A stretch of DNA of 58,490 nucleotides from Bacteroidaceae bacterium (GTDB lineage: Bacteria > Bacteroidota > Bacteroidia > Bacteroidales > Bacteroidaceae): NCBI GenBank assembly GCA_017548075.1, contig JAFYNL010000025.1, positions 1 to 58,490 on the forward strand, written 5' to 3'. The notes under the pieces are model-generated. The model made no database searches. It saw nothing but the letters and a program-made list of their open reading frames with translations, and was not told the DNA's origin. This document shows positions 14,895 to 26,856 of this stretch, piece after piece. Made by a program: the position numbers and the translations under genes. Numbering within the stretch: position 1 is the stretch's first letter; each line of letters opens with the position of its first letter.

Positions 14895-17306
14895 TTGATG
14901 AGACGATTGATTTATATATGTGTGGCAGTTTTGCTTGTCATTCCTGCGATGGCGAGCGAAGTCCCGTTTGGACGTGGGAAGCTAACCATCAGTAAGGTGG
15001 CGTGGAATGCTGTCCGTATACAGTATGTTGAAAATGAGGCTGTTACGGATGATTTGCCCGACTGGCTCTATGTGAAGCACGACGAGGTGAGCAAGTGTGA
15101 TGTGAAGGTCGATATTGATGCTCAGAGACAGGTGCTGACAATCTGCAACAAGGCTGGCGAGAAGGTCTTTACTGCCACTCGTCATCAATTGGAAGAGGGT
15201 AGGGCGACTTTGACTTTCCTTTCTCCGAAGGACGAGCGCCTCTACGGGCTTGGGCAGTTCCAGGACGGCTACAGCAACGTGCGTGGCTTATCGCGAAGAT
15301 TGACTCAGGTCAATACGCAAATCTCTATCCCTATGCTTCTCTCCAGCAAGGGCTACGGCCTGCTGTGGAACAATTATGGGCTTGTGGACTTCAATCCAAG
15401 CGACCATAGCGTAAAACTTGTGAAACGGAACGGAGTGGGGCAGAGCGAAGAGGTGGACGTTACCTCAACCGAAGGTGGCAAGCGTGAAAGGCGTGAGCGC
15501 CATCTCTTCGAGGCAACCATCGATGTGGACGAAGCTGGCGAATACTCTCTTTTGCTCGATGTGGGGCAGAAGATGGCTCGCAGACACAATCTTGTCATCG
15601 ATGGGAAACAGGTGATTGAGATGCAGAATCTGTGGCTGCCACCTACAGCTTCGACTATTGTTACGCTGAGCAAAGGGCATCATAAAGTGACTGCGGAGCT
15701 GACCAGAGACGATGCTCCTGTGCTTTATTATAAGAAGGTGACGGACGAGACGGTCTTTTCTTCGCCTGTGGCAAAGGCTGTGGATTATACGGTTTTCGTG
15801 GGTTCTGCAGATGAAGTCATTGCTACTTATCGCGAACTGACGGGCGAGTGTCCGCTGATGCCTCGCTGGGCGTTGGGCTACATCCATTGCCGTGAGCGAT
15901 TCCACAGCTCAGAAGAAATCCTGCAGACGGCCAACAGGTTCCGCGAGGAAAGGATGCCTGTCGATGTTCTGGTGCAGGATTGGCAGTACTGGGGCAAGTA
16001 TGGTTGGAACGCTATGCGCTTCGACGAGGACCATTATCCCGACCCTAAGGGTCTAACGGACAGTCTGCATCGGATGAACATGCGCCTCATGGTCTCTGTG
16101 TGGTCGAAGATTGACAAAAACTCCGAGGTAGGCAGAGAGATGCAGAGCGCAGGCTATTACATCCCAGGTACCGACTGGATAGACTTCTTCAATCCCGATG
16201 CAACCGCAGCCTATTGGCAGAACTTCAGCTCTCGTTTGGTGCCTCTGGGCATCGATGCTTGGTGGCAGGATGCTACGGAACCTGAGAATGATGACCTCGT
16301 TGGTCGTCGCGTCAATAATGGCAAATGGAGTGGGGAAGAGGTCCGCAATGTCTATCCCCTGCTCGTGAATAAGACCGTCTATGAAGGGCTTGTAAGTGAA
16401 GAGTTAAGAGTGAAGAGTGAAGAATTTGCTGGCGCTCGACGTCCTTTCATCTTGACGCGTTGCGGCTTCCCTGGCATCCAGCGCTATGGTTCTGCTATGT
16501 GGAGTGGCGATGTGGGCAACGATTGGGAGTCGTTCCGCAGACAGATTACGGCAGGCCTCGGTATGCAGGCAGCAGGCATTCCTTGGTGGACTTACGATGC
16601 CGGCGGTTTCTTCCGCCCAGGCAATCAATATACAGACCAAGCTTACATCGAGCGGATGCTTCGTTGGATTGAGACGAGCGTCTATTTGCCCTTGATGCGC
16701 GTGCATGGCTATATGAGCAACACGGAGCCGTGGAACTACGGAGCAGAGGCGCAAGAGGTCATTGCTGATTGTCTGAAGGAACGCTATCGTCTCTTACCTT
16801 ATATCTATAGCGTGGCAGCAGCTATCTCGTTCGATGGCTCCACTTTGATGCGTCCGCTGGTCTTCGATTTTGCAGACGATGCAGAGGCTCTCGAGCAGAA
16901 ATACGAGTATATGTTCGGGCCAGCTTTGCTCGTCAGTCCTGTGACAGAACCCGATGTGACGACTTGGAGAACCTATCTGCCCCAAACTCAAGGCGGTTGG
17001 TTCGACTTCCGAACAGGTCAGCATTATGATGGCGGACAGACGGTTACGACAACAGTCACTAAGGCACAAATTCCTGTCTTTGTCCGTGCGGGCAGCATCA
17101 TTCCCCTTAGTGGCGACGAGGTACTGGTGTATGGCGGTAAGGATGCTTCTTTCACGCTCTACGAGGACGATGGCACGACGATGGCTTATAAGCAGGGCAA
17201 GTGCTCGCGGACTACTTTCCGCTGGCAAGATGCAAGAGGCAAGTTGAAGGTAAGTCGCCACAAAGGACGACAATTCAAGATAACAATTCACAATACAACG
17301 AAATGA
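14895..17306 (+). CDS. GH31 alpha-glycosidase (alpha-xylosidase-like) with inserted PA14-like domain
   Basis: 803 residues with a signal peptide (1-20). The GH31 (beta/alpha)8 barrel carries nucleophile D459 (WWQDATEPE) and acid/base D539 (WSGDVGND), with ILTRCGFPGIQRYG between them. An insert at about residues 190-295 (EATIDVDEAGEYSLLLDVGQ) looks like a PA14-type sandwich, as in some Bacteroides alpha-xylosidases. Residues 501-510 (SEELRVKSEE) are encoded by short-period repeat DNA and appear to be an in-frame loop insertion. First gene of a six-gene operon; the next gene overlaps by ATGA. Alpha-xylosidase or alpha-glucosidase activity is plausible; the arabinoxylan context favours the former. 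Confidence 0.9.
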   Translation: MMRRLIYICVAVLLVIPAMASEVPFGRGKLTISKVAWNAVRIQYVENEAVTDDLPDWLYVKHDEVSKCDVKVDIDAQRQVLTICNKAGEKVFTATRHQLEEGRATLTFLSPKDERLYGLGQFQDGYSNVRGLSRRLTQVNTQISIPMLLSSKGYGLLWNNYGLVDFNPSDHSVKLVKRNGVGQSEEVDVTSTEGGKRERRERHLFEATIDVDEAGEYSLLLDVGQKMARRHNLVIDGKQVIEMQNLWLPPTASTIVTLSKGHHKVTAELTRDDAPVLYYKKVTDETVFSSPVAKAVDYTVFVGSADEVIATYRELTGECPLMPRWALGYIHCRERFHSSEEILQTANRFREERMPVDVLVQDWQYWGKYGWNAMRFDEDHYPDPKGLTDSLHRMNMRLMVSVWSKIDKNSEVGREMQSAGYYIPGTDWIDFFNPDATAAYWQNFSSRLVPLGIDAWWQDATEPENDDLVGRRVNNGKWSGEEVRNVYPLLVNKTVYEGLVSEELRVKSEEFAGARRPFILTRCGFPGIQRYGSAMWSGDVGNDWESFRRQITAGLGMQAAGIPWWTYDAGGFFRPGNQYTDQAYIERMLRWIETSVYLPLMRVHGYMSNTEPWNYGAEAQEVIADCLKERYRLLPYIYSVAAAISFDGSTLMRPLVFDFADDAEALEQKYEYMFGPALLVSPVTEPDVTTWRTYLPQTQGGWFDFRTGQHYDGGQTVTTTVTKAQIPVFVRAGSIIPLSGDEVLVYGGKDASFTLYEDDGTTMAYKQGKCSRTTFRWQDARGKLKVSRHKGRQFKITIHNTTK
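16392..16427 (+). repeat. Short-period AAGAGTGAAGAG repeat inside GH31
   Basis: Units of AGTGAAG/AGTTAAG encode SEELRVKSEE. The other two forward frames carry stops (TGA, TAA) within the repeat, so the insertion is tolerated only in this frame. It lies in the loop just before the RRPFILTR strand. Confidence 0.75.
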
Positions 17307-19222
17307 AAAGGACAAACGTAATAATAGCCCTTCTCGTTATGACCGCGACGGTTGGACAGGCGCAGAACCCTGTTATCCGCGACTTGTTTACGGCCGACCC
17401 AACGGCTCGCGTTTTCAACGGCAAGGTGTATCTCTATCCGTCGCACGACATTATGCCTCCTGAAGGGCAACGACAGGACTGGTTCTGCATGGAGGACTAT
17501 CATGTCTTCTCTTCCGTGAACCTGACTGACTGGACCGACCACGGCGTCATCGTCTCGCAGGAGAAAGTGCCTTGGGGCAAGCCAGACGGCTACTCGATGT
17601 GGGCACCCGATTGCGTGGAGAAGGACGGTAAGTACTATTTCTACTTCCCAAACGGTCCCAAGTCAGGTCGTGGCTTTGCCATTGGAGTAGCTGTCGCCAA
17701 TAGTCCCGAAGGTCCTTTTACGCTCGAACCAGAGCCAATCAAGGGCGTCATGGGCATCGATCCTTGTGTGCTCCTCGATGATGACGGTCAGCAATATATT
17801 TATTGGGCAGGAGGACCTATGCGAGGGGCTCGTCTCAAGGGTAATATGAAGGAACTGGATGGCCCTGTCACCATGATGGAAGGCCTGCCAGATGGCTTCA
17901 AGGAAGGGCCGTTTGCCTTCAAGCGCAATGGGCTGTACTACCTGACTTTCCCTTGGGTTCGGCAAGAGAAAGGCACCGAAACACTGGCTTATGCAACCTC
18001 GAACTCGCCTCTCGGACCTTGGGATTTCAAGGGCATCATTATGGCTGAGCACGCTAACAGGTGCTGGACAAACCATCACAGTCTCGTGGAGTATAAGGGG
18101 CAATGGTATCTCTTCTACCATACGAACTTCTTCTCGCCTAAGGACGACAAGCGGCGCTCTGTCTGCATAGAGAAGCTCTTTTTCAATGCCGATGGCACCA
18201 TTCAGGAGGTTAAGCAAACCATGCGAGGCGTGGGCATAAATCAGGCCACAGAACGCATTGAGATAGACCGCTACTCTTCCGCTAATGACGTTCAAACGGC
18301 ATATATCGATACCACCAATACTTTGCGTGGTGCTTGCGTTACCCTGCTCCAGAAAGGCAGTTGGGTGAAGTATGACGGTGTGGACTTTAGCTGCATTACT
18401 GACGGCTATCTTGTTATCAACGTTATGGCCTCCGAGAATACTCAGTTGTGTGTTAGAGAGAATAGCGCCAAGGGCAAAGTCATCGCGAAGATTCCTGTGA
18501 CGGTAAAGAGCGAGCAGGGGGCTTTCCGTCGCGATATGTCGGGACAATGGCTCACACTAACGGCTCCGCTGGACTTTACGCCAAAAGGCATCACTGACCT
18601 CGTGGTTACTTGCGAAGGAGAAACTGTCAGCGTGGATTGGGTTCGCTTCAAGAATCGCCCCAAGTACTTCACGGAAGTCGGGAAGAGTGCCAGTTCAGTT
18701 CAGCCTGACAATCAAGGCTTTATCCGTCGTTGGCGACTGATGGAACCCATTGCCGTAGATGTACGCTCTAACATCATCTTCACCAACTCGTGGCTTCGAG
18801 AGAAGTTCTCCGAGGAACTGGCTCGATTGCCCAAACAGAAAGGAAAGTGGTACACCCTCGATAGCGAGAACTACAACGTGAAATTGTTCCGTTTCGCTGA
18901 GAAGTATGGCAAGCAGACTTACGGCTCATTCTTCTGGTGTGAGACCATCATAGAGTGTCCAGAAGACATCGAGAATGTGCGTCTGGCTTGTGGCTCAAAT
19001 GGCGCTTCTATGTGGTGGCTCAATGGCGAGGAAGTGCTCTTGCTTGAAGGCGACCGCCGAATGGTAGAAGACGATGGCATGTCGCAGCGTCTCACGCTAA
19101 AGAAGGGGCGCAATGTGCTGAGAGCTGCCGTTATCAATGGTCCTGGCCTGAGCGATATGTGTGTCCGTTTCCTCGATGAAAAGGGACTTCCCGTTACCAG
19201 TTTCACCCTCGTAAACAAATAA
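17303..19222 (+). CDS. Secreted GH43 glycosidase with CBM6-like and C-terminal sandwich domains
   Basis: 639 residues; the start at 17303 is chosen because it overlaps the GH31 stop (ATGA) and begins a signal peptide (MKRTNVIIALLVMTATVGQA). The GH43 propeller has D32 (TADPTA), D153 (GIDPCVLL) and E201 (KEGPF). A CBM6-like region follows (about 330-455), then a further C-terminal beta-sandwich with CGSNGASMWWLNGEEVLL, resembling sugar-binding jelly rolls. Likely a beta-xylosidase or alpha-L-arabinofuranosidase acting in the periplasm or at the surface on arabinoxylan oligosaccharides. The next gene begins four bases after its stop. Confidence 0.87.
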   Translation: MKRTNVIIALLVMTATVGQAQNPVIRDLFTADPTARVFNGKVYLYPSHDIMPPEGQRQDWFCMEDYHVFSSVNLTDWTDHGVIVSQEKVPWGKPDGYSMWAPDCVEKDGKYYFYFPNGPKSGRGFAIGVAVANSPEGPFTLEPEPIKGVMGIDPCVLLDDDGQQYIYWAGGPMRGARLKGNMKELDGPVTMMEGLPDGFKEGPFAFKRNGLYYLTFPWVRQEKGTETLAYATSNSPLGPWDFKGIIMAEHANRCWTNHHSLVEYKGQWYLFYHTNFFSPKDDKRRSVCIEKLFFNADGTIQEVKQTMRGVGINQATERIEIDRYSSANDVQTAYIDTTNTLRGACVTLLQKGSWVKYDGVDFSCITDGYLVINVMASENTQLCVRENSAKGKVIAKIPVTVKSEQGAFRRDMSGQWLTLTAPLDFTPKGITDLVVTCEGETVSVDWVRFKNRPKYFTEVGKSASSVQPDNQGFIRRWRLMEPIAVDVRSNIIFTNSWLREKFSEELARLPKQKGKWYTLDSENYNVKLFRFAEKYGKQTYGSFFWCETIIECPEDIENVRLACGSNGASMWWLNGEEVLLLEGDRRMVEDDGMSQRLTLKKGRNVLRAAVINGPGLSDMCVRFLDEKGLPVTSFTLVNK

Positions 19223-19225
19223 GCC

Positions 19226-22646
<3,421 letters not shown>

Positions 22647-22670
22647 AATTACTATAATGTTGAAAAAGAT

Positions 22671-23576
22671 ATGATAGTAGTTATAGGTAGTTCAAATACA
22701 GACATGGTCATGCAGGTGCAGGAGTTCCCACAGCCTGGCGAGACCATAATGGGTTGCGGCTTCATGCAGAATCAAGGCGGCAAAGGAGCAAATCAGGCCG
22801 TTGCATGTGTGCGTTTAGGAGCCGAAACCTCTTTTGTCGGTAAGCTTGGCATTGACTCGTTAGCACAGAACACAATCTCTATGCTTCGTCGGGAAGGAAT
22901 AGATGTCAGCCAACTAACTCAAACCTCAGAGGCATCGTCGGGAACGGCTTTCATTATGGTTGATTCCCACGGAGAGAATAGTATTATCGTTGATTCGGGT
23001 GCCAATGCTTGTCTCACTCCTACCGATGTTGATGCAGCGTCTTCTCTCATAGCTCAGGCTTCTGTGGTGCTTATGCAACTGGAAACACCTGTGCCTACTC
23101 TTACACATGCAGCTCGTCTGGCAAAGGAGAAAGGAGCCATTGTCGTGTTGAATCCGGCGCCTGCACCTGCCTCAATGCTTCCAGATGAATTGTTGAAGAA
23201 TGTAGATATCCTTGTTCCCAATCAAATTGAGGTGGAGCGTCTTTCCGGTGTTAATGTGAAGGACGACGAGACGCTTTTAGAGGCCATTCATAAGTTGCAG
23301 GGGATTGGAGTTGGGCAAGTGGTTGTAACTTTAGGTTCTCGTGGAGCGATGACCGTTATTGGTGGTCAGCCTTTGATGGTGCCTGGTTTCAAGGTCGATG
23401 CAGTAGATACGACTGCTGCCGGCGATACCTTTTGCGGAGCCCTTTGTGTGCGCCTCTCCCAAGGCAGCAACGTAGAGGAGGCAATGCGCTTTGCCTGCAA
23501 GGCTGCTTCGCTTACAGTCACTCGTATGGGAGCCCAGCAGAGTATCCCTTACCTTTCAGAAATCTCGGAATTATAA
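22671..23576 (+). CDS. rbsK: Ribokinase (PfkB family)
   Basis: 301 residues, cytoplasmic. The N-terminal VVIGSSNTDMVMQV and GGKGANQAVACVRLGA are typical of ribokinase. The C-terminal DTTAAGDTFCGAL contains the catalytic Asp and anion hole. It phosphorylates ribose, or possibly a related pentose, with ATP. Placed between the xylan esterase and a sugar permease, it could serve ribose scavenging from the same plant material or another pentose. No xylulose kinase or isomerase is nearby. Confidence 0.9.
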   Translation: MIVVIGSSNTDMVMQVQEFPQPGETIMGCGFMQNQGGKGANQAVACVRLGAETSFVGKLGIDSLAQNTISMLRREGIDVSQLTQTSEASSGTAFIMVDSHGENSIIVDSGANACLTPTDVDAASSLIAQASVVLMQLETPVPTLTHAARLAKEKGAIVVLNPAPAPASMLPDELLKNVDILVPNQIEVERLSGVNVKDDETLLEAIHKLQGIGVGQVVVTLGSRGAMTVIGGQPLMVPGFKVDAVDTTAAGDTFCGALCVRLSQGSNVEEAMRFACKAASLTVTRMGAQQSIPYLSEISEL

Positions 23577-23595
23577 ACCTTTAAACGAAAGTGTT

Positions 23596-24606
23596 ATGTA
23601 TATTGTTGATAGTTATGTGCTTGCCGTGATTCTTTGTTTCGTAACAATGATCTGCTGGGGTTCTTGGGGAAACACCCAGAAACTAGCAGCCAAGTCGTGG
23701 CGTTATGAATTGTTCTATTGGGACTATGTCATCGGCATGGTGCTTTTTGCGCTTTTGCTGGGATGCACTCTTGGCAGTAATGGTGAGGAGGGACGTCCTT
23801 TTCTGACCGACCTTGCACAAGGCGACAAGGCAAGTTTCCTGTATGTTCTGCTTGGCGGAGCCATCTTCAATGCCAGCAATATCTTGCTTTCTGCCTCAGT
23901 TTCGATGGCGGGAATGACGGTGGCTTTTCCCTTGGGCGTAGGCATAGCTCTGGTGCTGGGTGTCGTCGTAAACTATCTCGGAACTCCATCGGGCGATTGG
24001 AGGCTTCTGGCGTTGGGTGTCTTATGTGTCGTTTGTGCAATTGTGTTCAATGCGAAGGCCTCTGCTCGGATGAATAAGGGCAGCGGGGAGCAAGCCTCAC
24101 ATAGCCGTAAAGGCATCGTGGTGGCTATTCTGGCAGGAGTGCTGATGTCTTTGTTCTACCGCTTTGTAGTGCTGGGGATGGACATTAATAACTTTACGTC
24201 TCCTGCTGATGGAAAGCTTACGCCTTACTCTGCGATCTTTATCTTCTCGATAGGTGTGCTGCTTAGCAATTTCCTTTTCAATACGCTTGCCATGCGATTC
24301 CCTTTTGTTGGTGAGCCTGTGGAATATGGCGCTTACTTCCGTGGAAGCCTTGCGACGCATGCAACGGGAATGTTGGGAGGGTGCATCTGGTGTCTTGGTA
24401 CTGGACTTAGCTATATCGCTTCCGGTCAGGCAGGACCTGCCATCTCCTATGCTCTGGGGCAAGGCGCTCCCATGGTGGCAGCCTTGTGGGGCATATTCGT
24501 GTGGAGGGAGTTCCGCGGAGCATCGCGTTCTGTCAATGCCTTGCTGCTAGAGATGTTCGTCTTCTTCATAGCCGGTCTTGCCCTCATAATTGTTGCCGGG
24601 ATGTAG
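23596..24606 (+). CDS. GRP/RbsU-like sugar permease (DMT superfamily)
   Basis: 336 residues with the start at ATG 23596 (MYIVDSYVLAV), 19 bp after ribokinase; the frame is open further upstream but overlaps rbsK. Ten hydrophobic segments and the N-terminal MICWGSWGNTQKLAAKSWRY match the glucose/ribose porter family that brings in free monosaccharides. Pairing with ribokinase suggests ribose or another pentose. Last gene of the operon; only five bases separate it from the convergent acyltransferase gene. Confidence 0.87.
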   Translation: MYIVDSYVLAVILCFVTMICWGSWGNTQKLAAKSWRYELFYWDYVIGMVLFALLLGCTLGSNGEEGRPFLTDLAQGDKASFLYVLLGGAIFNASNILLSASVSMAGMTVAFPLGVGIALVLGVVVNYLGTPSGDWRLLALGVLCVVCAIVFNAKASARMNKGSGEQASHSRKGIVVAILAGVLMSLFYRFVVLGMDINNFTSPADGKLTPYSAIFIFSIGVLLSNFLFNTLAMRFPFVGEPVEYGAYFRGSLATHATGMLGGCIWCLGTGLSYIASGQAGPAISYALGQGAPMVAALWGIFVWREFRGASRSVNALLLEMFVFFIAGLALIIVAGM

Positions 24607-24611
24607 ACTCC

Positions 24612-25742
24612 TTATACCCTCAGGAAGATTCTGTTCCGATAGAGGATATAGAGGATGAGGAAGAGGATGGCAATGTTGCTGAAGCGGATTAGCAGGTCGT
24701 AGTAGTCGCCCACATATTGCTCGAGGCCGAAGAAGAGCGACTTGCTGATGCTCTTGAAACTGATGACGTGACTGACCACATAGGCCGTGATACTGTTCAT
24801 GCCATAGACCTTCAGGAAGGTCAGGTGCTTGTTATGCCCTCGGCAGTCTATCCACCAGTAGAAGAGACCCATTAGGAGGAAGCAATAGCCGCTGCTGACG
24901 AGCACCATCGAACTTGTCCAAATGTGCTTGATGACGGGATGAACCAAGTCCCAAGTCCAGCCGAGTGCCACCATCGCAATGCCTGCGCCAAGGAGCAATG
25001 CCACTTTCCGGCCTTGTTTCATTGTGCCCTTCAATGCTTCTCCTGCAAGCACGCCAGTCAGGACAGTTACAACGAAGTTGATGCTACTGAGCAGCCAAGT
25101 GTAGGTGTATGAGGCCTTCACAACCACTTGTCCGTCGATGACCTCTGCCGTGTCGCGGAAACGCCCAAGCACAGTCATGTCTATGCCTTCTGCAAGGTTG
25201 CCGTGAGGCGTGTAGTCGCCACCTCCAAAGCCGCCAAAACTGATGAACTCCATCGCGCCCCAGAAGGCCAAGAGCAGGCCCACAGCTATGCCTATCTGAG
25301 TCTTCCAACCTGTATGCAGATAGATAAGAGCACTGAAGAAATAGCCGACTGCAATGGCTTGCAGAGTGTTGGTGAACAGATAGATGTGCTGCGGATCGAG
25401 TGCCATCAGGTTGCCCTGCACCATCATGCCGAAAATCCAGAGCAGTAGCACTCTCCTTCCTAAACGCCAATAGAGTTTTCCTCGGTCGCCGCCTTCCCGA
25501 TAACTCCCGAGCGAGAATGGAATTGCCACACCTGCCATGAACATGAAGAGCGGCATCACGAGATCCCATGGCGAAAAGCCTTCCCAAGTCTTGTGCGTGA
25601 AGCACTCCATCACGGAACTCATCCACGGCTTGTCTACAACTTCCGACAGTTCCTCGACAAGTTTGGAGAGTGCGACCAGACAGAACAGGTCGAAGCCGCG
25701 AAGGGCATCCAGCGATTCCAGGCGTTTCTTCATGGTATTCAT
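24612..25742 (-). CDS. DUF5009-type membrane acyltransferase (heparan-alpha-glucosaminide N-acetyltransferase-like)
   Basis: 376 residues, about ten membrane segments. The N-terminal RLESLDALRGFDLFCLV and GFSPWDLVMPLFMFMAG are the hallmark of this family, which is related to HGSNAT. The reaction in bacteria is not established; acetyl transfer to a sugar is a guess from the family. An alternative start three codons in (25733) is equally good. It lies 18 bp downstream of rubrerythrin on the same strand and probably shares its transcript, although no functional link is obvious. Confidence 0.85.
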   Translation of the reverse strand: MNTMKKRLESLDALRGFDLFCLVALSKLVEELSEVVDKPWMSSVMECFTHKTWEGFSPWDLVMPLFMFMAGVAIPFSLGSYREGGDRGKLYWRLGRRVLLLWIFGMMVQGNLMALDPQHIYLFTNTLQAIAVGYFFSALIYLHTGWKTQIGIAVGLLLAFWGAMEFISFGGFGGGDYTPHGNLAEGIDMTVLGRFRDTAEVIDGQVVVKASYTYTWLLSSINFVVTVLTGVLAGEALKGTMKQGRKVALLLGAGIAMVALGWTWDLVHPVIKHIWTSSMVLVSSGYCFLLMGLFYWWIDCRGHNKHLTFLKVYGMNSITAYVVSHVISFKSISKSLFFGLEQYVGDYYDLLIRFSNIAILFLILYILYRNRIFLRV

Positions 25743-25760
25743 GGCTTTACGGCAGGTTGT

Positions 25761-26303
25761 TTAGTAGTTCTCGGCCTTGATTTGGAAGTAGCTCTGCGGA
25801 TGGTTGCAAGCGGGGCAAACCTCGGGAGCCTGCTTCCCGATGACGATGTGGCCGCAGTTGGAGCATTGCCAGATGACATCACCTTCGCGAGAGAAGACCA
25901 CAGCATCCTGAATGTTTTTGAGCAGCTTGCGGTAGCGTTCCTCATGATGCTTTTCGATAGCGCCTACCAACTCGAACTTGTCGGCAATCTCGTCGAAGCC
26001 CTCCTCGCGAGCCTCCTTTGCCATGCGGGCATACATGTCTGTCCATTCGAAATTCTCTCCATTGGCAGCATCAGCCAGATTCGTAACTGTATCGCTCACA
26101 CTGCCGCCGTTCAGGTACTTGTACCACAGCTTGGCGTGTTCCTTCTCGTTTGCAGCCGTTTCCTCGAAGATAGAGGCAATCTGCACATATCCGTCCTTCT
26201 TGGCCTTCGAAGCGAAATATGTGTATTTGTTGCGCGCCATGCTCTCACCGGCAAAAGCTTCCATGAGGTTCTTCTCAGTCTTTGTTCCTTTCAGATCTTT
26301 CAT
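25761..26303 (-). CDS. rbr: Rubrerythrin
   Basis: 180 residues. The N-terminal ferritin-like di-iron domain carries the expected Glu residues ([44 protein letters not shown]). The C-terminal rubredoxin domain has two Cys pairs (WQCSNCGH and CPACNHPQ). It reduces hydrogen peroxide in the cytoplasm of anaerobes. Promoter: TTTG-20-TACCTTTG at 26361-26392 (minus). The promoter is the left part of the composite element at 26358-26774. Confidence 0.96.
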   Translation of the reverse strand: MKDLKGTKTEKNLMEAFAGESMARNKYTYFASKAKKDGYVQIASIFEETAANEKEHAKLWYKYLNGGSVSDTVTNLADAANGENFEWTDMYARMAKEAREEGFDEIADKFELVGAIEKHHEERYRKLLKNIQDAVVFSREGDVIWQCSNCGHIVIGKQAPEVCPACNHPQSYFQIKAENY

Positions 26304-26360
26304 TACTGGTCGTTTTAGGGTGGTTAATTTATTGCTTTTTTTATCTCTTTTTCTCGACTA

Positions 26361-26392
26361 CAAAGGTACAACATTTTTCGCGAAAATCCAAA
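26361..26392 (-). promoter_or_regulatory. Rubrerythrin promoter
   Basis: On the minus strand TTTG (26389-26392), 20 bp, TACCTTTG (26361-26368): a full Bacteroidota promoter. A 38-bp near-copy lies at 14391-14428. Confidence 0.8.
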
Positions 26393-26699
26393 TTACCAGG
26401 CGACTTTTTTCAATAAAATTGAAAATAATTTGATGCTGGTAGTAGGGATTTTGCATTGTAACATTGTAACATGTTACTTAAAAAAACAGACACCCCTATA
26501 ATTGGAAAAGGAATTCTATTATTTTATAATAATAGACTATATTTGACTAGGTATGTGTCACTATTTTATTGTAACATGTTACAACGTTACAATGCTTCTG
26601 GTGCGGGTGGTGGTCAATACCAAATTTCTCGATGAAATGGGCGATTATTGCACTTTTCTGGGCGCGCTGGCCAACATCTGCAAGGTAAAATGCAAACGT

Positions 26700-26774
26700 A
26701 ACACGTTAACTTTACCAACGTAACACGTTACGTTTGCCATCATAACACGTTACGTTTGGCATCATAACACGCCG
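26700..26774 (+). repeat. 22-bp repeat array D (4 units)
   Basis: AACACGTTA at 26700, 26722 and 26744, then AACACGCCG at 26766; exact 22-bp spacing with linkers ACTTTACCAACGT, CGTTTGCCATCAT and CGTTTGGCATCAT. Confidence 0.9.
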
Positions 26775-26786
26775 CATTTGGCAACG

Positions 26787-26823
26787 AAAAAGGAGGAAAA
26801 CGGCGTTTTCGTTCCCCTCCTTT
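26787..26823 (-). terminator. Terminator of the two-discoidin protein gene
   Basis: On the minus strand AAAGGAGG ... GAAAAC-GCC-GTTTTC ... CTCCTTTTT forms a two-step hairpin ending in a T run, 34 bp past the stop at 26857. Confidence 0.7.
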
Positions 26824-26856
26824 GGTGTTTTACCTTAAATTTGGTGTATTTTTCGC

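Larger units (their letters stand above)
26358..26774. repeat. Composite intergenic element copy D (about 417 bp)
   Basis: Fills most of the 553-bp gap 26304-26856. Order: rubrerythrin promoter (26361-26392); 25-bp inverted repeats at 26453-26477 and 26571-26595 with one mismatch (GCATTGTAAC... inward), each built from TGTAACAT units and containing the palindrome GTAACATGTTAC; an AT-rich centre; a 23-mer at 26620-26642 identical to copy C; the leader CTGCAAGGTAAAATGC; and array D. No ORF seen. Confidence 0.85.

Noticed and set aside
26700-26774. 22-bp arrays as CRISPR
   Set aside because: The whole 22-bp unit is semi-conserved and tandem; there are no unique spacers of 25-40 bp and no cas genes in the window.
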